The translations under genes and the position numbers were made by a program. From Moringa oleifera (lineage: Eukaryota > Streptophyta > Magnoliopsida > Brassicales > Moringaceae), in assembly GCA_021397835.1 (NCBI GenBank), contig JAJFZO010000566.1, forward strand, positions 3,100,001 through 3,164,000: a DNA stretch of 64,000 bases. Reading direction: 5' to 3'. Shown here piece after piece: positions 1-13,130 of the stretch. Position 1 is the first letter of the stretch; each line of letters begins with the position of its first letter. Below the pieces are notes generated by a model, which worked only from the letters and a program-made list of their open reading frames with translations, was not told the DNA's origin and did not search any database.

Positions 1-75
1 TTTCATCAGCATTCTCTGATCAGGGACAAAGAGGATGTGTAAGAAATATGTTGAGAGGCCTTCAGTTGCATATGT

Positions 76-3000
76 TTAGGACTTCTTCATGAGGAATCCC
101 AAAAGGATACCAAGCAAGCCAATTAAGATGACCAACAAGCATGACAAGCCACCATGATTTTTGTTGCCTTCACGCTTCAAAAGTTCCTACACATTGTAAT
201 TTTACTATGTCACTTCCATTGCTCAAGGACATAAAAAACATACCAAGTTCATTCCTACAGGTGCAAATGAACTAAACATGTCACAAAGGCTCAGAGCTTA
301 CACAGTGAACTATATTTGTTCCTTATTCATTTCAATAGAGCAGAGCGAGCTTAAATTTATGGGCACTCACTAAATGAGCTGAGCTTGAGCATAGCATAGC
401 TAACCTATGCTCATTTATGCTTACAAAATTATTTAGGACAAAGGAAAAAACAGTGTAGAAGTCAGCCAAAACAGCAGAGAAGATCATCACTCTGGATGAC
501 TCCAATGGCACAACAATTTATCAGTCTCTGCAATCTCCAAAGTAAGCTCCTCCAACAGCACACCCTCCCACTAATTTTCCCCCTTCAAATAAAGGAAGAA
601 TCAAATAGCATAATTACCTTGCCTCCAAAGCAAGGTGAGATATAAACCATCCATAACCATAGCAAAAATTTCATATGGTTTCATACTTTCTTCTTTATTT
701 GATTAAATGTTCAGCATTGCATTGGCAAGCAAACAGCAAAAAAATGCAGTCTCCACTTTCACAAAGTATGGAGAAGCACATAACAATTGGAAAGACTACC
801 ACTGATAATACTCCCACCCACAACCTTTCTTTCCCCCTCACCCCTGGCATGACCACATCCCAGGCTCACGGCCAGATTTATCACTTATGAAAACCAGGAA
901 AGCAAAAAAATAATAATAAATAAATAAATAAAATTTTATGAAAATTTAACAGGATAGTAGTCAAGATTGAGAAGACATTGCAAAACCTGAGTTCTGGAAG
1001 ATATGATCTAAAGACCAAAATTATGTAAGGCTAACACTTTTTGCATGCATCCCCAATGAATAATAATAATCTGAAAAAGATAAGTCATATGCTGATCACT
1101 CACCAGTTCCTGACGAAGCTTGTTATTTTGTTGAATCACATTATTCCTTTCCTCTGTCAGCTTCAAAATTAATGTTCTTGCCTGAATTATCAAGAAAAGT
1201 AGTTACTACATATCATGAAACCCTGTAACGCAGGATAATCCTCGTGATGCATCAATGTTCAATAGTAAACCTGCTAAGCATGCAGAAATTTATCCCATAT
1301 AAAATCGACATAAATAGGACAATGTGCACCATGAATAAACCCATGTCTCACAGAATAGTAAAGTGACAAGTCATAGCAAGAAATAAAATGCATGATGATC
1401 CCAATAAATATAAAATTCTTTCCAAAATATAATACAGTACATAAGCAGGATAAGAAAAGCCCTGGAGAATTTGTGGATGTGATCTGTTTCCTTAGATGAG
1501 TACCAATTACAGTAAACTGTAAAAGTTTTCAATTATTCAAGGTCCGTCAAGCCATACAGTAACCTTAATGCCAATCATTCTAATCACTGATACTGCTAGT
1601 TCTCATCTCTAATAAGCACATTTCCACAGATTGGAGGGTTTGCTGTACAACTTTTAATTTGAACATGCTCTAAAAAAAACAGTGGTTTTAGTAAGATTCT
1701 TAACCATCACATCTATCCCCAACACCAAGTTCAACTGGTGATTCTACTCCAAATCAGTTTCCCTTAGCGATGTGGTTGCAAATGAGTTTCTATCATGATC
1801 ATCCTTCATTTTCTCTAACTTAACATCAAGTAAATTCTGACTGTATCTTTTCTTGTGTCAACAACAGTCCAATATCCCGTCCTCCAAGAAGAATCCAGCC
1901 GACTTTGAATAAGCAAGTTTACCTTCAGTTGACCTCAGCCCCCAATTCAATGAAGCAGAGTCCATATTATACTACTGCCTGAGTTGGCTCATAGACATCC
2001 ACAGGACTAAAACAAGAATAATTCCCTAACTAGAAGCCTACGTTGAGAAAAAGGAAAAATGGCAACCAAGTGATTTAAGTGATTTCATGCAAAGCACAAA
2101 AATTATACAACATGGACTAGTTGACTATGGTGCAGACAGCTCAACCCAAACTCAGTCACTTCCATTGGACAAAGGTGAGCTAACCTAATTGACTCAGTAG
2201 TAAAATCATTAAGGACTCTGCTCATTGGTCTTGACAAATGGCTTTGGTAACTACGCAATACTCTTATCTACATGGACCACAGGAGAACAAAACAGTAAAT
2301 GATTTAAGGACATTTAATGAGATTTCCAGGAACATACTCTTAATATGCTAGCATGTGAGAATATAAAATCCACCCAATACATGCATAACCTAGGTCAGGC
2401 AGCTGAACCTTACAACAGTTGAGGTCATAACTTAAAAGTTACTGTAGCAAAAGAAATAAGAACATAGTCTCAAGCCAATTTTGGAGGGCTCCAGAGGCAA
2501 AAACATTTCTTCTCAAAAAGGTAGACGCATGAATTATACCATAACTTTTGCAAATTGAGATCTCCAACAATAATTCTAGTTGAAATCACAATTTATCCTC
2601 TTTTCTACTTTTTCTTCTTTCAGTCTATAAGAAAAAATTGAAGATCCTTAATTTCTTCACTATGAGGAACTTCTAGACATTTTTGGGCAACATTACCACT
2701 GAATTCAAACAGGGTAGGAGCGGCTTCATTATATCATAAACAAAGCAATACAAGGATTGCAAAGTTCAATATAAAATAAAATAAAATAAAATAAAGAGAG
2801 AGAGAGAGAAAGAGAGAGAGATAAGCTACTCTCAACAAGCCACTACTAAATATCAAAATGAAAAAGAGAAATCTAGATATGTCTTGCAATCAAGAAGAAG
2901 AGAAAGCAAACATTTTGTTCGGAAATATGCACATCAAATTTTCTCGCACAGCTTACGGTACAAACCAAAAGTAAACTGCTATAACCATTATCAAATGTAT

Positions 3001-4377
3001 CTTGTTCACGTGCACAAGCCTACACAAAGACAAGTTCCATAGTTTACCTCTGCGGATTTCTCTTGAGGTTCAAGCCGGTCAGCAAATGCCTTCGAAGCCT
3101 GTATTCACCATTTAAAACAACAAAGATGCTATCAACATGTTTAGGTCTACTAAGAAACAATGCAAAGAAATAAATAATATCAGCTCAAGTACTCACAGTA
3201 CTAAGCTCAGTAGCATTCACATTTCCATTTTCTGACACCGAACCCCTTGGTGAAGATCCTTCTTCTGACTCTTCTGGAACAGGAGGAGGTGGTTGAGGTG
3301 GAGAAACATAAACAACCTTCAATTTGCACTCCTCAACCACACGCCCTGCTTCCTTGTTGAACTAGACAAATCCAATTCCGTTGATAATAGGCTTCACAAC
3401 TTTGATCATGTTGAACAGAAAAATCACAAATAGTAGAACTGTCAATGTACTTACCATCTCAGCACTTATATCCTTTGCGGTTGCACCATCATTTGCTTTC
3501 ACACTCTGAAGAAGAAACTTGTCCTTGCATTGCATGTCAGTAGGAGCCTCCTTTTGTGCTTGCATGGTAACTAAATCAAGACCAATGATAAACAGATTGC
3601 TATATCATAATGTGAATATATATATATAGTATGTCACAAGAAATATTAGATAAGCACCTATAACGTCACATGTGGAGCGAGGCAAAACTATCCCTGTGTT
3701 GGGACGAACACAATACTTCTTTGGATTTGTCGTTTTCACCTGAATACAGTCAACTACAATTTTACAAATCCCATAAACACAGAAAATCCAAAAGCAACAT
3801 AATCCATTTTACTCTTCATTTGGTTGCTGGAAAAATACAAAAAGAAGCATCCAAATCTACATTTTCAATTCGGCATTAGAATCATGCTCTATGTTAAATC
3901 TTACACCTCATGTGCACAAAGGTGTATTTAAAAAAGAAAAATCCCCATCCTTGTTTATTTCCAAATAAGGAGAAAATCAAATAGTTCTCATTTTCCATGT
4001 TTCGCGTCCCTAATTCTTTCTGTCCAGCAACCAAAGGGAGCATCACTGAAGAATATGAATAATTAAACAAAAATAAAAAAACAAAATGAATACAAACAAT
4101 TCTAAGAAAGTTGATAAAGGTACCTTGAAAGCTACATAACTATCAGTTTTATTTGACAATTGAAGAGAACAAGAGATCTGCTTCTTCAGCTCAACTAAAC
4201 AAAACAAAAACAACAAAAAAATCAAAATAAAAGAAAAAACAAACAGCAATAAATCAAATTCAAAAACCAAAAAAATAAAAAATAAAAGAACTGAGACGAA
4301 AACAGATCCATAACAGAAAGCTCACAGGGAAACTTGAGCTCTAGAGGTTCGATGCTGAGAAGCTCTCCCGTGCTCAT
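76..4377 (-). CDS. VAP27: VAP27-type vesicle-associated (VAMP-associated) protein, 8 exons, 241 aa
   Basis: Tail-anchored ER protein expected to bind FFAT-motif partners at ER-plasma membrane and other contact sites (family knowledge). Coding exons on the minus strand: 4326-4377, 4124-4194, 3658-3739, 3455-3570, 3197-3361, 3048-3098, 1104-1181, 76-186. All junctions are GT-AG and sum to 726 bp, in frame. The protein starts MSTGELLSIEPLELKFPFEL. The N-terminal MSP domain (about residues 1-125) carries the VAP signature TTNPKKYCVRPNTG (44-57). A proline/Ser/Glu-rich linker follows (about 130-165), then a coiled coil (about 165-210; EERNNVIQQNNKLRQEL), then a C-terminal hydrophobic anchor (about 219-238) ending MKKS. 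Length matches the family. Intron 6 (1182-3047) is the longest. The ATG at 4377 is the start because exon 1 gives the conserved N-terminus. The 3' UTR probably runs past base 1. Which paralogue it is cannot be told. Confidence 0.96.
2771..2821. repeat. Compound (AAAAT)n(GA)n microsatellite in VAP27 intron 6
   Basis: Five-base ATAAA-type repeats run directly into an interrupted GA tract. It lies in the 1.87-kb intron between VAP27 coding exons 6 and 7, well away from the splice sites. Confidence 0.9.
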
Positions 4378-4800
4378 TTCCAAGCAATTGCTTTACAGCG
4401 AGAATTCGTACTTCTGCAACAACAAAAGCGGTTTGTCCGAAATAGCAGACACAATAAGGAAGATCCGCAAGTATCCTAGCGGGAGGAATCTGCTCTGAAA
4501 ACTGTTTCTGGAACGGGCGGAGAGATCGAGAGCGAAAGCTTGGGGAATTGGAGAAATATAAATGAAGAAGCTGTTCTTTTTTGTGTGATGTGAAAATATG
4601 CTTTTGTTGGTTTCTTCGCTTTCAATTGGTTTCCTCTCAAGAGAGGCAGAGAGAGAGAGAGAGAAAGAGAGAATTACTTCGCTGCAAAACTACCCGTCTC
4701 CTCTGCTTATTTCGGAATCACCACGCGATCGCGTGAACAAACGATTTATACTCGCTTCCTTGCTTTTTTATCTGAATTATTTGTCTCATTAAATTAAATT
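4378..4800 (-). promoter_or_regulatory. VAP27 5' UTR and proximal promoter with GA/CT tract
   Basis: The sequence just upstream of the VAP27 ATG is of balanced composition. It carries a GA-rich tract on the plus strand at about 4640-4672, which is CT-rich in the sense of the gene and resembles a plant pyrimidine patch or 5' UTR tract. A possible 5' UTR splice acceptor (TTGTTGTTGCAG) ends at 4414 on the minus strand, but I could not assign a matching donor. The transcription start is inferred to lie at about 4.5-4.65 kb. Confidence 0.45.
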
Positions 4801-5109
4801 AACAATAACTTTTGTTTAAATAATGAGAGGGAAAAAAAGAAAAAAAAAAAAAAACGAGAGAAGTCAGACAGTTCACAAAGTACATGAGTTTTCAATTGTT
4901 ACATTTTAATTGACAGTACATTTTATTTTAATTAAGAATTTATTTATAACTGATTAATTTGATTATATAATGTTTTGTTTTTATTATTTTTTATTAATTT
5001 TATTTAATAAATAAAAATTTAATAAAAATTTAATATTATTTTATGTTACTAAATTAACTTTCATTTTAAAAAATTATTTATCAAATTTTAATTTATAAAT
5101 TTAAATTAA

Positions 5110-5410
5110 ATTAAATTTCATCAAAAATTAAAAATTAAAAATTTTATACAACAAATTTTGACTTATAATTTTTTTCATAAAAATAAAAAAATATTCAAGC
5201 TATTACTATAAAAAAATTTATAATTTTTTAAATATTAAAAATGTATTTTTAAAATATATATTTAAATTTTAAAAAATATTTAAAAAATATTTTGATTCAA
5301 AAATTATTTAAATTTAAAAAATGAATCCTTCACATGAATTATTTTTAAAATATTTTAATAATAAAATATCTATTTTATATTAATTTAAATTCATATCTAA
5401 TTTAAATTCA
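5110..5410. repeat. Dispersed AT-rich repeat family, copy A
   Basis: By eye this shares a long ordered series of blocks with copies near 14.2, 15.9, 16.6, 17.8, 20.3, 37.5 and 62.9 kb: a TTTTATACAACAAATTTTGA-like block, then ATATTCAAGCTATTACTAT, then runs of TTTTTAAATATTAAAA, then AAAATTATTTAAATTTAAA, and a tail like TTATTTTTAAAATATTTTAA. The shared order of non-trivial words argues for common descent rather than plain AT-richness. Ends are approximate and no coding capacity is seen. Confidence 0.55.
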
Positions 5411-5727
5411 ACCGAGAAATCAATATAAGTTAAAAATCATATATAATTTTTTTATTAAAATTTATTCTCTATTTAACATGATAAATATAAAAATAATCAT
5501 TCTAAATATATCAATAAAAATAGAATCAATTAAAAAATCCTTTTATATTATATTATTATATTATAATTATTCCAAAAACTTCAACATAAAATTTTTTAAA
5601 ATAAAATAATATCACCAAATAGATTCATTTTTATGCAAAAAGTCATTTTCATTATTATTTATTTATTATAAATAAATTGGTTCACTTTTGTTCGCTCTAT
5701 AATTACTGTAGTAAGATTGATGTCGTT

Positions 5728-5786
5728 TTGACGGTGGTTGGTCAAATGACGTGACCAACATTCCTCTTTTCTTGTGAACTTTTGAC
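5728..5786. promoter_or_regulatory. W-box cluster with an inverted repeat
   Basis: TTGAC cores occur at 5728-5732 (+), 5741-5745 (-) and 5782-5786 (+). GTTGGTCA (5737-5744) and its exact reverse complement TGACCAAC (5752-5759) form an 8-bp inverted repeat around AATGACG. WRKY factors bind TTGAC cores. The site is about 1.1-1.4 kb upstream of the VAP27 start. Function is inferred only. Confidence 0.4.
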
Positions 5787-8173
5787 CATTGAAAAATCTA
5801 TTCATTTTTACGCAATATCAAGTTTCTAGATATTTCTACGTATTTATTTTCAATTTTTATATGCGGGAATTAATTTTTTTCTTTAAATTAAATAATAATT
5901 TTTTAACATTATAATTTTTTAAATTATATTGAAAGAAATTGTTCAACTGTCAATGTCCGTAGTATATACTATAAACGAAAATAGTAATATTAAGAAATTA
6001 CTGGAAATTATTTAATTAACTTAAAATTAAATATTGCAGGACCCATTTAATCATTTTGTAAGATTCAGATTCAGATAGGACCAAATTAACTTTTGAAAAA
6101 GGAGATCACCAGAAAAAGATTGGTTTGTGCCTTTTCTCTTTTTCTGTTTGCTAGAAAGTTGTGGTAATTGCTTTGATTAACCTTTTTTTGTGTGTGGAGG
6201 AAAAGAAAAGAAAAGAAAATATGGAAATGAACAAGTTCTATTTAAGAAATTTGGTATTCCATTTTCCTTTCCTTTTCTTTTATTTTCCTACTAGCCAAAC
6301 ACTATAGATGGCCAAAAACATTTCTCTTTCTTAGTCTTTTAAAAGAATTTTTCCTTCTATGCTTTTGTTTTTTGTGTCAAAAACCCATTCCTTACGGCGT
6401 TGCACGCAGGCCATTGCTGACTGTAGTCAAATATGGAGAATGAATTTTGGAATTTCATTTGTGTCCTTTCCGGTCAAATTCTTTCATTGGGGACCAATCT
6501 CTTTATCCAATCTAGAATTTGATCAAGATTTTTGTTGCTGTTATGAATTGTGTTAATTTTTAAGGAGATATTATTATTTTCATGATTTAATAAAATTAAT
6601 AATGAAAATTTTTTATATTTGTTTTTCGTAATATAATAAATTATGAGAAATATTTTTATTTTTTTATTAAAAAATATCAATACGAACTTAAATTAACAAA
6701 ATAATTAAGGTTAGAATTTGGTAAATGATATAGTAACATGACATAAACATAATGTATAATTAAGCAGGGTAGTCTCTCAAACAATATCGATATAGTTTAT
6801 CAAATGGATTATTCGGAATGTGTGGCATAAGTTGCCTAATAAATGTATTGCACTAGCAATTAAAATTTTGATAAAATCAGAGTGCATACCAAAAAATTTC
6901 TGAATTATATATATATATTTTTTTTTAAAAGTATAAATTGTATATAATTTTTTAATTTGGTTTAATTTAAATTTTATTTAAAAAATTAAAAGTTCATTGT
7001 ATTATATTGAGACTATGTATTTATGATATATCAACCTGAATTATAACCTTTATGTAGAAGGAGACGAAGAATGGCAATTATTTGGCCATCCAAAGTTAGG
7101 TGAGAGACCTAAAATAAAATATGAATGTAAAATGCAGCCATTGAAGCTCCTACCAACCTATTCAATTATCAACATTTCAATGTGGGTGACATTAACTGTG
7201 CTGTGGGTTGGTAGCTTAGCTTTACAGGCAATGGGCCCCGAATCAATTCACTTTCTGCTTCTTCACAATATACAATTGTTTTCATTATAGAACTATGCCA
7301 CTGCCTTCTGCCACAAGTGTCATCTCTGCTTGGGCATCTACTGATTCATATTCCAATCCAGCTCTTAGAGTCCAACCAAAATTGGGTAACATAAATAAGT
7401 TACAAAATTATAGTTTCTACTTCTTTGATTTATGTGTGTGCAAGTGTGTGTATATATATATATATATACATCATATTAATAAAAATAAAACATAATGAAT
7501 TATCATTAATTAAAATCTTTTAAAAAAATAAATACAAATGAAATGAAATCACCCTGAAAGATCAACTCTATAGGAGCTTCCTCCCCTAACCCAGTGACAC
7601 TATTGACACGATTTTTTGGGAGCATCAAGTATGTGGAAAGCAAATCTCTGAATCCAAAGTAAATTTGCTCTCAATTTTCCTGTTATATCCATCTACTGTA
7701 TTCTAAGTAAATAGGAGATATATTTCCCTGCCTGATCTGCACCGCTTTTGATCAATTTAACTTCAGCAATTCACAAAAAGCAGGCCTTTAAAGTTCAACA
7801 AGAACTTATTTCATTAAAAAAAAATGTTTATTAGGATATTCGTAGTGCTTAAGAATACTTTTGAAACAGTCAGATTACCACAGTTCACAAATTTTAGCAG
7901 AGACTGTTTACTTAGAAGTGCAGATTCTGTAGAACATCTGCTTCATTCACAGAAAGGTAAAGGTTGAACCAAACAGGAAAAGTCAAGGATGAGAAACAAA
8001 ACACACATGTCTAAGACCCCTAGAGCAGTCAGAAGGTTAAGGAGCTCAAGACAACCTCAGACTTCTATTATTTGCCTTGTTATCTAAACAACCAAGAACT
8101 CGACACAATCATTGCAGGAGGCTCCCATACAAAAATAAATTCCGGTGTATTATTTTCTGTTGATTATGTAGGT

Positions 8174-11100
8174 TCAAATTCTCAGCTCGTCAAGGTGCTG
8201 TGTGAGTCCTTCCAAGACCTGAAAGGTAAATGAATGAAAAGACTAACAAAGTTGACTTGATTGCCCATGAGCCAAGTGTTCATAGGATATGTTGAAACTG
8301 TCAGATTTAGAGTTTCAGAAATGAAAAGTGTTGAAGTCGTTTTCAAACTCACCATTTTGGTGTCATCAAGTGCAGCTTCCAATGCCTCAATTTTCTGTAG
8401 CATATATTGTCATCATGAATTAGTAACCGTATTTTGAGTAATAGACAGGACGCAATCAAACATTTATGCAACTCACCATCTTGGTTTTGAGGAGTGCATC
8501 TTCAAATGCCTGAATTTTCTGTGATGCAAATCTAAGTCCTGTTTCTTCATTGTTTTCAATTTTGTCCTGTATTCAATTAAGTAAATCCTTGGCTCGCATA
8601 AATCAAAATTGAAAACTAAAAAAATCTGAAAGAAGAGTGTTCGGAGGAAGGAAATTTGAGGAGCAAAAAGAGTGCCCTTTCAGCAGTATTTTCAACCATT
8701 CTAATCAAAGAATAGCAAACATGTGCTGCTTGTTGCACATATCTATATCCTCATTTGCTGCATTCCTAATACATGTAATTGAAGTGGTGTCTTTTTCACA
8801 TTTTAGGGGGAAAATCATGATGTTTAGAGACACCCCTAATCTAAACCACCAATATTTAAGAAATTTTAACCTAATTAAACTTTTCTTATTTACCTCGGCT
8901 AGTTTGAGATCAAGACACAGTTGACGCAAGCTGCTGTTACGTATTTTTCAGATTCAGACATCAAAGCACACCCATACCTCTTATGAAACAGGTGATATGA
9001 ATACATAACAAAGCAATAAATAAAATATGCATCTTACCTATAATTCACGGCATACGGCTTTCAGTTTTTCACTGAACAAAAGATTTTGTCTTTTGGTTTT
9101 TGGGCCAACTTATAAGATATTGTTCAAGATATTGATGAGAATAATGGGCAATAAAGTACTCCAAATCCACATTAACATGTGCGATCCAGTTCTAATTTTT
9201 GAAGTGACATCACATCCCCAAGGTTAATCAAAATTTTGAGTCTCTAAGGCATTGCATAATGATGATAGTCCTCCATATCTACAATCTCAGTTATAATACA
9301 TAAAAACGACAGAAAACTAGCAGGAATCAGCACAAGCATGAGTAGAACAGATAAGAATGCTTACCATATTGCCATATGGAACATTTTCAGAAGCCTCATA
9401 AGCATTTGTCCAATTATCATCTAGCACTTCCCTTGCAGAAGCTGTCTGTAAGAAATAATGAAAAGAACCTACCTCAATTGCATTGAGATAACATGTAAGG
9501 TAACTCCGTGAAACTTTCCTTAATTCTAACTTACAGATGAACAGAGAATCAATGAGCTGAAAAGTAGACCTGAAGCATTTCTGTAATATCTGGGTTGTTC
9601 CAGGGCCCTTTGTCACTAAACAAGCAACCTCCATAGTCAGAACATGTGCAGCTTCCTCCAAGAAACGTTGGCAAATTGCTGTCCAATTAAACAGCAATCC
9701 TTAGTAGGCCCAGTATATACAGAGCTTGTGGTAAATTCATAAGCAGAAACATATGACCAACTCCATGTCCTCTTATTACACTAACAAGAAAGTATGCATA
9801 TGCACAATGCACATTACCTTGGATCTATAACTTCAGTTAGCTTCCTAAGGTAGTCACTTCCCAGCACCTGAACCATCAGTCTCACATAATAAACTCTGCA
9901 GTTTTAGAATGAAATTGCTTGCACAGACATTCCAGTTTTACCACACATAACTTTGGCTGTTAATGATCCTTACTTGAATCTTTGCTAATGTACGTGCTTC
10001 GAGAAAGGGCTTAAGTACTTTCCACAGCATCCGAAATCCGGAACCAGCATTGACAATAAAGAGCTTGTGAAGAGTCTGTTGAAAGCTGAGAATATCAATA
10101 GGCAAAACTTATAGAACGGACATGAAAGTGCATATAATTGCTGTCAAGGACTATTCACTGTTCACCACTTAAACAGTCCAGTCCATAGTTGATCATAGAG
10201 CATCTAACTACCAAAAGAGCAATGACATTTCACATACCTCTGGGTAGTAATTGCTATCTATCTTCTGAATTTCCATAAAGAGATATCTCGCGGGCTTTGA
10301 AAAATTAGACATTCCCTAAGCAAAGACAGAATGCAAATAACATTTTGAACTTACTATTAAAAGTTCAATATTCAACTAATAGCCAGAGTAACAAATGCAT
10401 TTTTGAGACAAAATAATCTTAGCAAACATAAAATCAGCAAAGCAGAACGTAGCGCAATAACATCCATTTTAATATTTAAAATAGATAGGTAAACCAATAT
10501 TGTAACTTGGATATGATTAGTGGAAAGAGTTGATCTACTGTTAGATTCACATGCCTGCTACCAGCAGAATGAGTTAAATGACCACCATTTCAATTTCTTT
10601 TTCTTTTTTTTTAAAGCTGTACAGCAGTCACATTGACCTCTGAGTAATCTTTAAACACAGCAGGACGTACTGCACAGACTCACGCCTACATGCATTTGCA
10701 TTATCAAGCATACATATGCAAGTATCTAAACAATAGCTCTGAAGCTTAAGATGGACTTTATTACATTCTAAGTATGATATATCTATACCTGAGCAAAATA
10801 AATCTTATCTATTGCAACTACTCCAATATGCTGACAGTAAATGCACTACCATATATCCTACCAAGATTATCATAAATCCAGCAAAAACAAAATAAAAAGA
10901 AATTTGTGATTCTCTGTTAAAAAGCATCTAAGATGAAAAGAAAGTAATAAATTCTCACCACTCCCATCACATCCAAGATAGTTGTGGTGGATGCTATATG
11001 CATCTTGGCTGCAATTGAGCATGCAGGGAATCTCAAATTCAATGTTTTTTCTTGTTCTGAAACATGGTACCTAATAAGTCTTTCAAAGGTGGTTACTTGA

Positions 11101-12691
11101 AGCAGTGTATTTAGGTCTATCATCCCAGTCCTTTCAATGTATACCGGCCTACCACATCTATCAACTCCGTGAAATCCATGAGGATAGCACTTTTTCACCT
11201 CTGAATATTCCTCAAACTTAAAATCCTGCAGGACACCCAAATAAATGAAAGATATAACAGAATTGAATTAAACAGTAAAACCATGCTGTCAAATGAGAAT
11301 TAACAGGATCAGTTAAAGCAGAACAATTAAGAAGTGTATGTGTTGCAGTCCCAGCTACTTAATAATATTGATTTACATAGATTGCAAAAGGAAATACAAG
11401 GAGGAATTTAAGATGAACAAATTTCAAAGAAGCAAACCAAAGAAGGCAAGAATTCTTCTTTGATGGTAAATCTACCGGAAATTTTAATAGTTAAAGAATC
11501 AACAATTCTAGAAGAAACTGTGATATCGTATGTTATGCCCTTCGTTGTTGTCAAGAGCAAAGAATATAATCTAAAAATAATTTCTATACATGCCACCATG
11601 CCCGTACATGTTAAGTAGTCCTTGCAAGTCAGATGTGTCTCGTTCCTATTTGAAAGTAACCCTATCTAGAAAGTTCAGCCACCCAGTTTCTTTGCATAAC
11701 AGAAGGCAATAAACACTTCAGTTAATAACTTAAGCAGGCATTTAGTATTAGATTGTGATTGCCCATATCTTCTTATATTAAGTCTTTCTTGCCTTGAGTG
11801 AACAGTAAGATCTGAACTTCTAAGCAGAAAGTTCCAACAGCATGATATTAAAAGGCAGCATACCTAGAAAAAGGAATCCAAAATAGACAAAGGAAGCAAC
11901 TTTCAATAAGCACCAGTTCTAAAAATTATAAATTCAGGTCCATACATAAGATTTTGAATAATGTCCTGATAACCAAACACATTATATACTAACATCAAGT
12001 TAGCTCCTCACATATTGTAAGAGTTAAGGAATTCACAATCACCTTGGAGACTGCATCTACATGAAAATCCTCACGCCACTTTAGATAACTCAAAAACATT
12101 TCTTTTGCCTTTGAAAGATCAAAATCCCTCATCCTTAGAAATCTGAAACCACAGAAATATATTCTTATGGCAACTAATATTATTATAGAGAACCAAAAAT
12201 GTGAATGTACTTGTGACATGAACAATTCCAAAAATAAATAAGAAATTTTATATGGCATATCTCCAAAGGACTCAACTAAGTATCTAGTATAGTTAATATC
12301 GACATTAAATTTACCTTAAAAGTGTATGATAGTCATTGTGCTTTGTTGGTAACTGATCCTCAACAAAAAGCAATTCACGAAAAGACTCAACTATTTGTTG
12401 ATCTTTTGGATCATGAACTCCCTCGAGCACTGTTTGCAAGTTTTTGGTCTTCCCTATCCTCTTCAGTGAGTCCCGGACTTTAAGTGGATAAGCTAGCATT
12501 GACTTCATTCTAGAAGGCCTCGACTTTGATGAATGCCTGTCTGCTGCTTTAGGAGGGAGAAGAAAATGTGTTTCAATAGGTGGGTAAAGAGACTTAGTCC
12601 TGCTCTGAGATTTCTCTGGATTTGGCTCCCAGGCTTCTCCACCACCTCTCGTGATGATTATCTCTCTAGACCTCTCCTTCGGTTTACTCAT
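8174..12691 (-). CDS. SEC14-like (CRAL-TRIO) phosphatidylinositol transfer family protein, about 13 exons, about 465 aa
   Basis: Predicted lipid-exchange protein of the plant SFH/SEC14 family acting in phosphoinositide signalling (family knowledge). Minus-strand exons: 12315-12691, 12043-12142, 10959-11225, 10238-10315, 9974-10075, 9818-9867, 9570-9678, 9365-9445, 9038-9057 (uncertain), 8894-8930, 8477-8566, 8353-8394, 8174-8218. An in-frame TGA precedes the ATG at 12691. After a basic N-terminal region, CRAL-TRIO-N spans about residues 90-155 ([20 protein letters not shown]). The lipid-binding domain, about 160-345, includes [49 protein letters not shown] and [11 protein letters not shown]. 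The C-terminus is a short coiled coil ending [10 protein letters not shown]. There is no sign of the long nodulin-like tail of some SFH proteins. Exon 9 is needed for frame but uses a weak acceptor (see findings). Exons 11 and 12 carry related 14-residue repeats. Confidence 0.9.
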
Positions 12692-12724
12692 AGCTTCAAC
12701 TCAATAATTACTCAAACAGGCAAC

Positions 12725-13130
12725 GCTTAATGTGCAATAAAAAGTATCAGAAAAATTTAAATGCAGAGGACAATATGTCAAAACACAGTCCAAATCTTCC
12801 TCTAATTGATATTATAGCATAGTATTGACAGAGACCAATGATCAAACACCATATGATCTTGCTGCTTAGTTACCTGACTGAAGCTAGTCAACAACGAGTT
12901 TCAGCAGACACAGAAACAGAAAGGGGAAAAGTGGATAAACATTGTGAGAGACAAAATGTTGGAAACGCAGAAGTTGAGAAGAATTTGAACCCTTTTTAAG
13001 GGAGAAGAGTTATGCACAGAGTAACAAAGACAGTCGCACCCGAACAGAGCTTCGTGGAGAGGACCAAGATACGCCCATTGTAGAGCATGGAACGGAGTTA
13101 AATGCAGAAAATGCAAAGGCTGCAAGAATC
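12725..13130 (-). other. Probable non-coding first exon (5' UTR) of the SEC14 gene, with UTR intron
   Basis: On the minus strand a donor CAGTCAG|GTAACTAAG lies at 12874/12873 and an acceptor ATTAAG lies before 12725, which removes 12726-12873 from the 5' UTR. The upstream exon is inferred to begin at about 13.1 kb, where composition is balanced. The boundary is inferred, not measured. Confidence 0.45.

Larger units (their letters stand above)
4801..7900. other. AT-rich intergenic region between VAP27 and the SEC14 gene
   Basis: No coding gene is visible. The first part, to about 5.7 kb, is extremely AT-rich and holds a copy of the dispersed repeat family (listed separately). A W-box cluster lies at 5728-5786. 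From 6.1 to 7.9 kb composition is mixed, with short open frames that show no family resemblance. A (GT)n(AT)n tract lies at about 7436-7470. The right end probably includes the 3' UTR of the SEC14 gene. Confidence 0.6.

Noticed and set aside
7295..7495. Plus-strand frame starting MPLPSATSVISAW
   Set aside because: The first 35 codons look protein-like, but the rest is low-complexity (ending in a TA repeat) and no family could be named.
9038..9071. 34-bp exon using the strong TTTTGTTCAG acceptor in the SEC14 gene
   Set aside because: With exon 8 in phase 0 it starts with TGA, and the other two frames also contain stops; kept only as a possible truncating splice form.
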